Shown here piece after piece: positions 9,019 to 16,698 of a stretch of DNA of 22,492 nt. The DNA is from CAZJKE01 sp964555625. GTDB taxonomy: Bacteria; Planctomycetota; Phycisphaerae; Phycisphaerales; SM1A02. Below the pieces are notes generated by a model. That model saw only the letters and a list, made by a program, of their open reading frames with translations. It did not search any database and was not told where the DNA came from. The first letter of the stretch is position 1. Every line of letters begins with the position of its first letter. The DNA lies in the NCBI GenBank assembly GCA_964555625.1, contig CAZKTE010000029.1, forward strand, positions 1-22,492. Reading direction: 5' to 3'. The position numbers were made by a program, and so were the translations under genes.

Positions 9019-9644
9019 GTGCTGCAACACGCACTGCTCTCGGTCGGACTGCCGACGCTGATCGCCACGATCATCGCCGCCGTCGCCTGGTTTCCGCGCG
9101 GGGTCCGCGAGGGATGGCTGGGCCGCTTCGGCCCCTCCCTTGCGTTGGGTGCTGCAGCTACGACATCGTTCCTCGCTGAGTCAGGATGGGAGATTCCACC
9201 ACTGGCCAAGTGGCACGTGTTGCCCTGCGTGCTTGCCCTTGCCACGCTCGCGGCGCTGATCCCCGCGCTGGTGCGTGAGCATTGCAGGTTGATTGCCGCG
9301 GTCGCCGTGGCAGGCATCGCCGCGGGCTTCATGTCGTTCCCCGGCCAGGGCATGGGCGTGCGGTGTGCCGTGGTAGGGGCCGCGATCATCATGACCTTGA
9401 CCATGGGTGCTGCTGGCCGTTGTTGCAGTTGGCTGCCACCGCTGTGTACCTCGGCGGGCCTGGGGGCTCTTGCCATCTTTTCCCAGGAGTGGCCCTCGAT
9501 GGCGGCCATCGCCGGATCGATGGCGATGGCGTGTCTGGCCATGGCGGTGCTTGCCAAGGTCTGCACGCTGCGGCGCTTCCCCTGGGCAGCCTGCGCGATT
9601 GCGTCGCTGGCAGCCGCCGGGTGCGCAGCCTGCGGACATGCCTA
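9019..9644 (+). CDS. Polytopic membrane protein of unknown function, end uncertain at gap
   Basis: A GTG start lies 3 nt after the YceI-family stop, so translation is probably coupled. The 208 visible residues are strongly hydrophobic, with about 7-8 likely membrane segments (for example LPTLIATIIAAVAWF, WHVLPCVLALATLAALIPALV, VVGAAIIMTLTMGAAG). I recognise no family motif. The sequence reaches gap 1 exactly in a codon TA-N (9643-9645). This would be a stop if the unknown base is A or G, or Tyr otherwise, so the protein may be essentially complete. The longer open frame continuing past the gap to 10290 is not believed, because that side is antisense to the minor pilin genes. Confidence 0.55.
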
Positions 9645-9744
9645 NNNNNNNNNNNNNNNNNNNNNNNNNNNNNNNNNNNNNNNNNNNNNNNNNNNNNNNN
9701 NNNNNNNNNNNNNNNNNNNNNNNNNNNNNNNNNNNNNNNNNNNN
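9645..9744. other. Assembly gap 1 (100 N)
   Basis: This is exactly 100 unknown bases, the usual placeholder for a scaffold join of unknown length. It hides the end of the plus-strand membrane protein gene and the 3' end of the minus-strand GspH/FimT-like gene. Confidence 0.98.
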
Positions 9745-10181
9745 GTGGTCGTTGCGTCACCGGCCTGGAGCGTGATGGACGCGTCGGCGGTGAAGTCCGT
9801 GAGCCCACCATGGTGGTCGAACGTGATCGAGGAGCCGCCTTCTGCAGCAGCGATGGTGCCGGCGGCAGGGGCCCCGCGACCTTCGCCCATGCGCAACGCC
9901 AGAGGGCTCCCAGTGATTGTGTCTAAGAGGGGTGTCAGGGGATCTGCGGACTCAGAGAGGTACCACCCTTGGCCGTCCTCGTCGATTCGCAGGGAGATGG
10001 ACTCGCCCGGGCGGGCGATGGCAAGGACCTGTGCATGCTCTAGGTCACTGATGAGCAGCCGCCGCGCGGAGTCGACGCGCATCGCGCCGGTGTCCGAGAG
10101 CGCCGGGATCGCCAGTGCAGCGACGATTGCCAGGATCGCGACCGTGATCAGTACCTCTATGAGCGTGAAGGCGTGTCGCAT
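9745..10181 (-). CDS. Prepilin-type pseudopilin, GspH/FimT-like, C-terminus lost in gap
   Basis: The start ATG at 10181 shares one base with the stop of the PilX-like gene (TGATG), so the two are coupled. The class III prepilin signal reads MRHA|FTLIEVLITVAILAIVAALAIP, with Glu at mature +5. Cleavage by the prepilin peptidase would fall after Ala rather than the usual Gly. After the helix come SARRLLISDLEHAQVLAIARPGE and WYLSESADPL, typical of the GspH/FimT minor pilin, which has an early helix and then a beta domain. About 145 residues are visible before gap 1. It would be part of the minor pilin complex at the tip of a type II secretion pseudopilus or type IV pilus. Confidence 0.82.
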
Positions 10182-11746
10182 CACGAGTTGCCACCCCCGG
10201 TGGCCACGCGTGCCCGCCGCCACTGGGCGTGCTCGCGGTCGTCGTCCTCGTTGTCATCTACGTCGTGGTGTCGGCGGGCACGCCGCATGAGGTTCTCCCA
10301 GTGGCGTGCATCGGCACCGTAGACAGTCAGGGTGAAGACGACGTCGTGCGGCCGGGGCGTGACCTCGCCGGGTGCGTCGACGGTGCCCACGGCCGCGGAG
10401 GCGAGGGTGTTGCGGATGGAAGCGAGCCGCACTGGGTCGAGGTCATCGAGATCGTCGAGAGCCCGATGCAAGCTGTCGCCGTCCCAGAGGCGGCTGTTCG
10501 TGTCCGTGTATCCATCGCCGGCGAGCATCGGATCGTAGAGCAGTCGAGATGCACCGCGCAGCTCGACCTGCTCGGCCGCCACGCGCCCACAGAGTGTGGA
10601 GGTGCCGGCCGCCCGTACGCTTGAGCGGGGCGCGTAGATCTCGCCCTTGATGATCGAGTCACCCTCGATGCGCCAGTCTCCGCTGCCATGCCCCCAGATG
10701 CGCAGGCGCTGCGGATCCATCCACCCGAGGCGTTGGTCCCTGGCGTCTCCGATCCGGGACTGGGTTGCTCTCAGGTCGCCACCGACGTGCATGTTCAATG
10801 TGGCGTCATCTCCCAATTCGATGCGAGCGTTGGCCAGGTCGACATCGCCGCGGACGCGCAGCGTCACGTCTCCGTCGATCCGCAGGGTGCGATTCCCATG
10901 GAGGACTAGGTCATCGATCTCCCAGGCGCCACCGGCCAGCAGGATCTGCTCGCCGGCATCATCGCCACCGATGAATCGGCGCGCCCAGCGATGCCGCGCG
11001 CCACTGCTGCGATCCAGATCAAGAGGCTTACCGTGTTCCGGGGCCGGCGGGGGGTCTGGGAACGGGATCGCGTCGCGCAGTGGCTCGGCCCGACTCCTGT
11101 TCGGTGCGAACATCGACGATGCACCAGGTGCCATCACGACGATGGCGTCGACCGTATTGCTCGTGGTGAGCCGCACGCCCGCTGCGCGGTCATCGAGCGT
11201 GCCGATGCGCAGCGGCATGGCCAGCGAGCCCTTGGGCGACGCCGTCCAGCGCGCTATCGACGCATCCCCGACGATGTCCACGTCGCCTGCGGCGAAGACG
11301 GCGAACTCGCTGAGGTCCATGTCAACCTCGCCGTCGCTCTCGTAGACGGTCGCCGTTGCCTGCGCCACCTGGGCGACGCTGTCGACGGTGCCGGTGACGG
11401 TGATGTCCACACTGGTGGTGTCGACCGTTGGTGGCTCGCCGGTGTCTCCATCGAGCAGGTCGACGGTGACGCTGCCGCCTGCCATGGAGAAGTTCGAGAG
11501 CAGGACCCCATCGACGTGGGCGGTGCGCCAATCTGCATTGGTCTGCAGCACGGCGATGGTCATGTCCAGCCCGGACTGCGCCACCGATCGCGCCCCGGAG
11601 GCGTTATCGATGTTTGCGCTCAGCGCAAGGGAATTGCTTCGGCTGCCGAAGTAGGCCAGCGCCATGGCGCCCGTGACGAGCACGGCGACCATGACGAGGA
11701 TCAGGGCGATGCCGCGTCGGGATGTGGGTGGAGTGTGTGTCATCAT
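10181..11746 (-). CDS. Large PilX-like pilus assembly protein with beta-solenoid domain
   Basis: The 521 residues begin with a short basic leader and one hydrophobic helix (RGIALILVMVAVLVTGAMAL, about 11-30), followed by SRSNSLALSANIDNASGARSVAQSGLD, as in PilX/GspK-type minor pilins. There is no canonical Gly-FTLIE cleavage site. A long middle and C-terminal part (about 285-410) has strand repeats such as LRIDGDVTLRVRGDVDLANARIEL, LNMHVGGDLRATQS, IKGEIYAPRSSV and VELRGASRLLYDPML. This pattern resembles the bactofilin-like beta-solenoid (DUF7305-like) region found behind PilX N-termini in other bacteria. The tail (DVDDNEDDDREHAQWRRARVA) is charged. The start overlaps the GspJ-like stop in ATGA (11743-11746). 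The role is probably priming or capping a pilus or pseudopilus. Whether it acts in secretion or in adhesion is unknown. Confidence 0.75.
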   Translation of the reverse strand: MMTHTPPTSRRGIALILVMVAVLVTGAMALAYFGSRSNSLALSANIDNASGARSVAQSGLDMTIAVLQTNADWRTAHVDGVLLSNFSMAGGSVTVDLLDGDTGEPPTVDTTSVDITVTGTVDSVAQVAQATATVYESDGEVDMDLSEFAVFAAGDVDIVGDASIARWTASPKGSLAMPLRIGTLDDRAAGVRLTTSNTVDAIVVMAPGASSMFAPNRSRAEPLRDAIPFPDPPPAPEHGKPLDLDRSSGARHRWARRFIGGDDAGEQILLAGGAWEIDDLVLHGNRTLRIDGDVTLRVRGDVDLANARIELGDDATLNMHVGGDLRATQSRIGDARDQRLGWMDPQRLRIWGHGSGDWRIEGDSIIKGEIYAPRSSVRAAGTSTLCGRVAAEQVELRGASRLLYDPMLAGDGYTDTNSRLWDGDSLHRALDDLDDLDPVRLASIRNTLASAAVGTVDAPGEVTPRPHDVVFTLTVYGADARHWENLMRRARRHHDVDDNEDDDREHAQWRRARVATGGGNS

Positions 11747-12372
11747 TCCTGCGGTGGCTGGTGCAGGCGAATAGTCTCATCCACCAGCGCGTCGACCGCC
11801 TCCTGTTCCAAGGTCTCCAGCGCGAAGTGCGCGCCGAGTCGCGTTGCCTGCGCCGGATCAGATCCGGCAAACCAGAACGCGCATGTGTCAACCGCGTCGA
11901 CCAGTGGCAGTGTTGCCAGGAGGTTCGCCGCGGCGAGATCATCTCGAAGGGCGTCGTAGTCGGTCTCGAGCGTGCACTCGACGTCGGCCTCGTCGACCTG
12001 GGACTGCGACCAGGTGTCTGGGAAGTCGACGAACGAGACATCGATGATGCCCGCCTGGGCGTCGAAGCTGATCCATCGCACCTCGGAGGCGTGCACGGTG
12101 TTGCTCTGGCGGCTGTCATCTACCCACAGAACGAACTGTCCCTCGGTGCCGTCAAGCAGGCAGCGGCTCGGGGCGATGTAGGCGCCGAGCCGCACCTGGG
12201 TCGTGGCCAGTCGAATGGCGGTACCTCTTCCATCCTCGCGCGAGGCGAGGCTTCCCGAGACGGCGGCCATCATGGTCGCGATGGCCGTGCCGATCAGCGC
12301 CGTGATCGCCATGGCGATGGTCGTCTCAAGCAGCGAGAGCCCGCGACGATGCCGTGTGGGTGGAGGGGTCAT
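11743..12372 (-). CDS. Prepilin-type minor pseudopilin, GspJ/PilW-like
   Basis: The 209 residues have a prepilin leader RRG|LSLLETTIAMAITALIGTAIATM: Gly at -1, Glu at mature +5 and a long hydrophobic helix. The body is of GspJ/PilW type (LATTQVRLGAYIAPSRC, FVLWVDD, SEVRWISFDAQAGIIDVSFVDFP). Both ends overlap neighbours by 4 nt (ATGA at 12369-12372 and 11743-11746), so synthesis is coupled to the GspI-like and PilX-like proteins, as expected for subunits that assemble together. Assignment to GspJ versus PilW is by gene order and size only. Confidence 0.8.
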   Translation of the reverse strand: MTPPPTRHRRGLSLLETTIAMAITALIGTAIATMMAAVSGSLASREDGRGTAIRLATTQVRLGAYIAPSRCLLDGTEGQFVLWVDDSRQSNTVHASEVRWISFDAQAGIIDVSFVDFPDTWSQSQVDEADVECTLETDYDALRDDLAAANLLATLPLVDAVDTCAFWFAGSDPAQATRLGAHFALETLEQEAVDALVDETIRLHQPPQE

Positions 12373-12821
12373 GACGCCGGCTCCGGGACGAATCGCTGCA
12401 CGCTCGCCAGGACGCGGCCGTTGTTGCTGAAGGACGTGACGCTGATCGTTCGACCAAGCAGCAGTACGCCGAGTTCCTCGACGAAGAGGCTCGAGGGCTC
12501 CACGCTGACGCGGCGGCCGATCGCACTCCAGTCACCGTCGACGGGCAGGCTGTCGGGGGCGGCAAGGGTGCCAGGCTCCTCGACGTAGCCGTTCCAGTCC
12601 TCGAGGTCGTCAAATGGGACTGCGGCCACGTGGGCAAGCAGGGACTCGCTGGCGATGGCGCCGACGATGCGCTGCCGTGCTTCAAGTCCCTGCTGCTGGC
12701 CAGCGGTGATCGCCGATGTAATGGCGGCGACCGCCACGACCAGGATGCCCGTGGCGATGACCGCCTCGAGGATCGTGAAGCCGCGGCGATGCGGGCGATT
12801 GCCTGTAAGGAAGCGTTCCAT
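12369..12821 (-). CDS. Prepilin-type minor pseudopilin, GspI/PilV-like
   Basis: The 150 residues start MERFLTGNRPHRRG|FTILEAVIATGILVVAVAAITSAI, a classical class III prepilin signal with Gly at -1 and Glu at +5. The remainder (QQQGLEARQRIVGAIASESLLAHVAAVPFDD, VEELGVLLLGRTISVTSF) fits the PilV/GspI subunit that anchors the minor pilin complex. I start at ATG 12821. The frame stays open upstream to 13973, but that is antisense to lptF and reads as low-complexity Arg/His-rich sequence. There is no obvious ribosome binding site. It is first gene of the four-gene minor pilin operon, and its stop overlaps the next start in ATGA. Confidence 0.82.
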   Translation of the reverse strand: MERFLTGNRPHRRGFTILEAVIATGILVVAVAAITSAITAGQQQGLEARQRIVGAIASESLLAHVAAVPFDDLEDWNGYVEEPGTLAAPDSLPVDGDWSAIGRRVSVEPSSLFVEELGVLLLGRTISVTSFSNNGRVLASVQRFVPEPAS

Positions 12822-12961
12822 GCCACGATCAACATCGAAACCCAGGCGGCCGCAGGTGATGCGATCCTGCGGGGAGTGGACGAATGCCCCCGGAACCGCC
12901 CGCACGAGGTGCCCATCCTCCCAGCGGTGGTCCGATAGTGGCGTAAAGGGGCCCTCCTGCA

Positions 12962-12967
12962 GATAAT
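12962..12967 (+). promoter_or_regulatory. Candidate -10 element of lptF (leaderless type)
   Basis: GATAAT matches TATAAT at 5 of 6 positions and is followed by 7 nt (GCCCGCC) and the ATG at 12975. An alternative ATG at 12966 lies inside this hexamer, which argues that translation begins at 12975 from a leaderless message. No Shine-Dalgarno is present at either ATG. Confidence 0.5.
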
Positions 12968-12974
12968 GCCCGCC

Positions 12975-14525
12975 ATGCCGTGGCGGCTGCAGAGGTACAT
13001 GCTGCTGGATGTCCTGAGGCAGTTCGCCATCACGGCGTCCGTGCTGGTGGTCGTGATCGCCTTCGGGGCGGCCATCAAGCCGCTGGCCAATGACAGCCTG
13101 CTCTCGCCTGCGGACGCGGCCTGGTACATCGTGCTTGCCATCGTTCCGATGCTGCAGTTCGCCCTGCCGTTTGCTGCCGCGTTCGCCGCGACGATGAGCC
13201 TGCATCGCATGACCAGCGACAACGAGATCATCGCCATGGCGGTGACGGGCCAGTCCTACCTGCGCATCCTCGCGCCGATGGCGGCCATGGGCGTTGCGCT
13301 GACGCTGCTGCTTGCGGTGCTGACCCAGGCGGTGATCCCGCGCTTCGTGAGCGCCATGGCCGATAGCTTGACACGCGACATTCCCCTGTTGCTTGCGCGG
13401 TCCGTCCAGCAGCACTCGCCGTTCGTGCAGGGCGACCTGGTGATTTGGGCCGAGGATCTGGTCACGGCGCCGACGCGTGACGGCACGGAACGCATGGTGC
13501 TCGATCGCGTCGCCGTGGCGAAGCTCGATCGAAGCGGCCGCGCGACGATGGACATGACCGCCGCCGCGGCCGTCATTGACGTCGTGCGCGGCGACGACTC
13601 GACAACGCTGCTGGTCGGCACGCGGGAGGCCGTGTCCTACAGCCGCGAAGCGGATGGCACCGGCATGCTCCGCGGCACGCGCGAGGGACGCCTGACGCAC
13701 GGGATCGACCTGCCCTCGATCGTCCAGCAGCGACCATCTGCGTTGACGGCGAGCCAGCTGCGCGCGCTGAAGGACCATCCGCGTCGCTACGAGCCGGTGG
13801 ACCACGCCGCCGACGTGCTGTCGCGTGCTGTCCAGCGACGGCGGCTCTGGGCGCAACTCGACGGGTGGCTGGCGATGGACGAGCCCCTGGTCCTCGCTGC
13901 GGCCACGGGGGGTCGCGTCTTCCGCGTCGCGGCGTCGGGCATCCGAGCCGGGCAGTTGCAGGGACCCGTGCAAGTCACGCTTCAGCGTCCAGGAAGCACA
14001 TCGGACCTGCTGCTGCCGCAGCGCGCGCGCCTGGTGATCGACCAGTCCGATGACGGCCGCGTGGAGTCCATCACGTTGCAGATGGGCGTGGTGACGATCT
14101 CCTCGCCGGACGGTTCCGAGAACGTGCGAGAGGAACTGGTGGTACCGGGCCTGTCGCTCTCGTCGCTCCAGGACTTGCCGCTGCTGCCCCGCGACGTCTC
14201 GTCGATCCTCGAGGTGGCCGACGAGACACCGGGAGCGGACGTCGAGCGGGCTGCCGGTCGTCTTCAGGCGCGCATGGAGGCCATGCGTTGGCAGGCCACC
14301 AGCAGGATCCTGCAGCGCTACGCAATGAGCGGCTCAGCGCTGCTGATGGTGCTGCTTGGATCGGTACTGGCCATTCGCCTACGGGATATCCCGGCCCTGA
14401 GCGTCTACTTCTGGGCCTTCCTGCCGGCCGTCGTCGACGTGCTGCTGATCTTCACGGGTGGCCAGATGGTTCGCGATGGACAGATGGCCACCGGGTTCGG
14501 CGTCATGTGGGGCGGAAACAGCCTC
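12975..14525 (+). CDS. lptF: LptF/LptG-family permease (LptF position), C-terminus lost in gap
   Basis: This is an inner-membrane subunit of the ABC exporter that moves lipopolysaccharide or a related lipid to the outer membrane, with LptG and the ATPase LptB. The visible 517 residues show helix 1 (18-36) after the conserved RYMLLDVLRQF, helix 2 (52-73), NEIIAMAVTGQSYLRIL (83-99, the cytoplasmic coupling region that contacts LptB), helix 3 (98-120), a periplasmic region (121-448), helix 4 (450-468) and helix 5 (474-494). It then reaches GFGVMWGGNSL, where the last helix begins. About 20-40 residues are probably missing. The periplasmic part is about 330 residues, roughly twice that of E. coli LptF. 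I take the ATG at 12975, supported by the GATAAT 7 nt upstream. The 12966 ATG would add three residues. Confidence 0.88.
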
Positions 14526-14625
14526 NNNNNNNNNNNNNNNNNNNNNNNNNNNNNNNNNNNNNNNNNNNNNNNNNNNNNNNNNNNNNNNNNNNNNNNNNNN
14601 NNNNNNNNNNNNNNNNNNNNNNNNN
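14526..14625. other. Assembly gap 2 (100 N)
   Basis: Exactly 100 N separate lptF from lptG. The missing material includes the last helix and stop of lptF and the start and first helix of lptG, together probably longer than 100 nt. The N count is therefore a placeholder and not a measured distance. Confidence 0.98.
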
Positions 14626-15570
14626 CGCGTCGCCTTCGGGTTCGAGGGGCCGCGAGTCTTCCAGGTCTACGCCTACCTCCACGGCCTGATCGCCATCGGT
14701 GCCATGGGCTTCACGCTCACGCAGATGCACCGCGCGCGGGAGTTCGTGGCCCTGATGGCCGCGGGGATCGCCCTGCACCGCGTGGCCGTTCCGATCGTGC
14801 TCGTCATGTTCGCAGCCAGCGCACTGCAACTTGTCAACCAGGAGGTGATGTTGCCACGAGTGGCCCCGCTGCTGCTGCGCGGCCACGGCGAGGCGTCGAT
14901 GGGGTCCGCCAAGGCCTTCATGGTGCCCTTCACGCCCGATCGATCGGGCACGCTGCTCCTCTCGCCCTCGCTTGATCCGGGTGAGCAGGTCATGGCGTTT
15001 CCGACGTTCCTGGAGCGCGATGAACGCGGGCGTACGACGCGTCGCATCCACGCGCAGTCGGCGAGCTGGGACGAGGATCGCGGCGGCTGGTCACTCCTAC
15101 AGGGATCGGTCATGGATGTGGAATTCGATGTCATCACGGGCGAGGTCTCGATCGCCGCGCCGCGGACGATCGACTTCTACCAGAGCGAGTTGTCACCGCA
15201 CCTGCTGACGCTGCATCGCTACGGGCAGTACCTGGGCATGCTGGGCATGTTCCAGCTCAACGAGATGCTCGACGAGGCAGCCGCCTTCGACGAGCCGCTG
15301 CTGCGTCGCCACTGGTTCGCTCGGTTCGCGACGATTGCGATGAACCTGCTGGCCATGCTCGTGGTCCTGCCGTTCTTCCTGACGCGCGAGCCGATCGTCG
15401 TGCTGCGCCGCGCCATGTGGTGCGCCAGCGCGGGCATCGTGATGATGATCGGTGGGGCCCTCGTGATGCTCTCGCCGATGCCGGGCGTACCGTCGATGGT
15501 CAGCGTCTTCTTGCCGGCGATCGTGCTGCTGCCCATCGCGCTGGGACGGGTCGCTGCGATTCGAACCTGA
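14626..15570 (+). CDS. lptG: LptF/LptG-family permease (LptG position), N-terminus lost in gap
   Basis: The 314 visible residues form the C-terminal part of a second LptF/LptG permease. After the gap come VFQVYAYLHGLIAIGAMGFTLTQMHRAREFVALMAAGIALHRVAVP (helix 2, then the coupling loop), helix 3, and NQEVMLPRVAPLLL. A periplasmic jelly-roll of normal size follows (about 150 residues, ending in DFYQSELSPHLLTLHRYGQYL). Two or three C-terminal helices close it (FATIAMNLLAMLVVLPFFL, GIVMMIGGALVMLS, FLPAIVLLPIAL). About 50-60 residues including helix 1 are missing. The order after lptF is the usual one. The TGA stop at 15568-15570 abuts the stop of the convergent PpiC-type gene with no spacing. Confidence 0.88.
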   Translation, partial: RVAFGFEGPRVFQVYAYLHGLIAIGAMGFTLTQMHRAREFVALMAAGIALHRVAVPIVLVMFAASALQLVNQEVMLPRVAPLLLRGHGEASMGSAKAFMVPFTPDRSGTLLLSPSLDPGEQVMAFPTFLERDERGRTTRRIHAQSASWDEDRGGWSLLQGSVMDVEFDVITGEVSIAAPRTIDFYQSELSPHLLTLHRYGQYLGMLGMFQLNEMLDEAAAFDEPLLRRHWFARFATIAMNLLAMLVVLPFFLTREPIVVLRRAMWCASAGIVMMIGGALVMLSPMPGVPSMVSVFLPAIVLLPIALGRVAAIRT

Positions 15571-16488
15571 TCAGCGATCCTGCAACGCGCGGTGCAGATC
15601 CGCGTCGAGGATCGTGCGATCTGCGCGATCGAGCATTAGCCGCGCAAGACGCTCCATCTCGATGCGCTCGTGCGCAAGCCGCGCAAGGCGCCGCATCTCC
15701 TCGTCCACCTCCCGGCGCGATGGACCTGGCGATTCGATGATGTGGCTGCGCATCGCTACAACCCAGCGATCGGAGAGGAAGATGGGCGCAGAGTACGCGC
15801 CGTCTGAGAGTGACCGCAGCGCATCTCGGATCGATGCGGGCCATGCGCTGTCGGCAGGGCTGACCGGTTCCACGAGACCGCCGAGCTGGGCGCTGGCGTC
15901 GATGGAGATCTCGGTGGCGACCGTGGCGAATGTCTCGCCGCGCTGCAGGCGTGCATGGGCGCTCCTCGCCTCCTCGAGGGTCGTCGTCACAAGCACGCGC
16001 GCTGCGATCCGTGGGCCGTGAACGAGGTCGTACATGCGATCGACTCCTTCCTGCGTAACGACCACATCGTCGCGCACGAGCGTGCGCAGCCCGGCGCTGC
16101 GTGCAAGCAGACTCGCTGTGCGTCGCGGACCCAGATTGCGAGCGGCCAGGAGGTCCGCCAGCGCCTCCTCGCCTGCGCTGGGGTCCAGTTGATTCACCAG
16201 GAGTCTCCGCTCAAAGGCCACGTCGGCCTCCGTCAGGGAGATGCCCTTCTCCTCGAGGGCTGCGTCCACCGCGGCGCCGAGGACGAGTTCCTTCCAAATC
16301 TCCGCGCCAGCGGCCTCGACCAACTGTCCCCAGGCGTCCTGGACGGTCAGCTGGCGACCCTCGACGATGCCCAGGGGCCGCAGCGGCGGCGGCGGGGCGA
16401 CGCTGATCCCCGCTGAAGGCGTCGCCGGGCCGCCACAGCCTGAGAGTGCAGCCAGGAGGGCGACCAAGCATGTGCGAGGCATACGCAT
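15571..16488 (-). CDS. PpiC/SurA-type peptidyl-prolyl isomerase lipoprotein
   Basis: The 305 residues start with a lipoprotein signal (MRMPRTCLVALLAALSG|C), with Cys18 as the lipidation site. A helical chaperone-like region follows (about 45-150: TVQDAWGQLVEAAGAEIWKEL, SLTEADVAFERRLL, VVVTQEGVDRMYD), then a parvulin domain (about 155-250: AARVLVTTTLEEARSAHARLQRGETFATVATEISID, LGGLVEPVSP, DGAYSAPIFLSDRWVVAM). The usual strong HIL motif of parvulins is replaced here by RVLVTTT, so isomerase activity is uncertain. The C-terminal helix is Arg/Glu-rich. The likely role is folding of exported or outer-membrane proteins. It converges on lptG with adjacent stop codons. A second in-frame ATG at 16482 is possible. 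Confidence 0.82.
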   Translation of the reverse strand: MRMPRTCLVALLAALSGCGGPATPSAGISVAPPPPLRPLGIVEGRQLTVQDAWGQLVEAAGAEIWKELVLGAAVDAALEEKGISLTEADVAFERRLLVNQLDPSAGEEALADLLAARNLGPRRTASLLARSAGLRTLVRDDVVVTQEGVDRMYDLVHGPRIAARVLVTTTLEEARSAHARLQRGETFATVATEISIDASAQLGGLVEPVSPADSAWPASIRDALRSLSDGAYSAPIFLSDRWVVAMRSHIIESPGPSRREVDEEMRRLARLAHERIEMERLARLMLDRADRTILDADLHRALQDR

Positions 16489-16498
16489 GGCGGTGGGG

Positions 16499-16504
16499 AG
16501 GATA
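16499..16504 (-). promoter_or_regulatory. Candidate -10 element of the PpiC lipoprotein gene
   Basis: On the minus strand TATCCT fits TAnnnT and ends 10 nt before the ATG at 16488. There is no Shine-Dalgarno in the C-rich interval (CCCCACCGCC). The predicted transcript would have a leader of only a few nt. Confidence 0.35.
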
Positions 16505-16646
16505 CCGCCGACCGCATTACCGGACGTTGGGAATGGGGTCTAGGTCCGAGATTGCGGTCCCTGAGCCGATCGTGCCGATGGCACATCCGCCACGACCGGT
16601 GTTGGCCCTGCCGGTCCCAGGGAGCACAAGGGTGTTCATCTGCCAC

Positions 16647-16689
16647 GGAGGCGGGCGGACAGAGGATGAAGCGGGCCGTGTGAAGGATG
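16647..16689 (+). promoter_or_regulatory. fliW leader with repeated GGA motifs and ribosome binding site
   Basis: The 60 nt before the fliW ATG contain four GGA triplets (16647, 16657, 16664, 16685). Two sit in identical AGGATG hexamers (16663-16668 and 16684-16689), 21 nt apart. The second, TGAAGGATGG, overlaps the likely ribosome binding site and resembles the CsrA/RsmA consensus ACARGGAUGU. Spaced GGA sites that include the Shine-Dalgarno are typical of CsrA-repressed leaders, so feedback by the neighbouring csrA product is inferred. CsrA binding was not shown. Confidence 0.4.
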
Positions 16690-16698
16690 GCATAGACG

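Noticed and set aside
9745..10290. Continuation of the plus-strand membrane protein through gap 1
   Set aside because: The frame after the gap is the antisense of well-supported pilin genes, and the N run has unknown length, so frame continuity is meaningless.
12822..13973. In-frame N-terminal extension of the GspI/PilV-like gene
   Set aside because: It is fully antisense to lptF, rich in Arg/His/Gln, and would put a prepilin signal in the middle of a protein.
16555..16582. Possible sigma-28 flagellar promoter (GCCGATGG) upstream of fliW
   Set aside because: There is no TAAA-like -35 at 11 nt spacing, and the -10 lacks the final AA.
16578..16595. Possible sigma-54 promoter upstream of fliW (TGGCAC present)
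   Set aside because: The -24 TGGCAC is perfect, but the -12 element at the right spacing reads CCAC instead of TTGC and lacks the essential GC.
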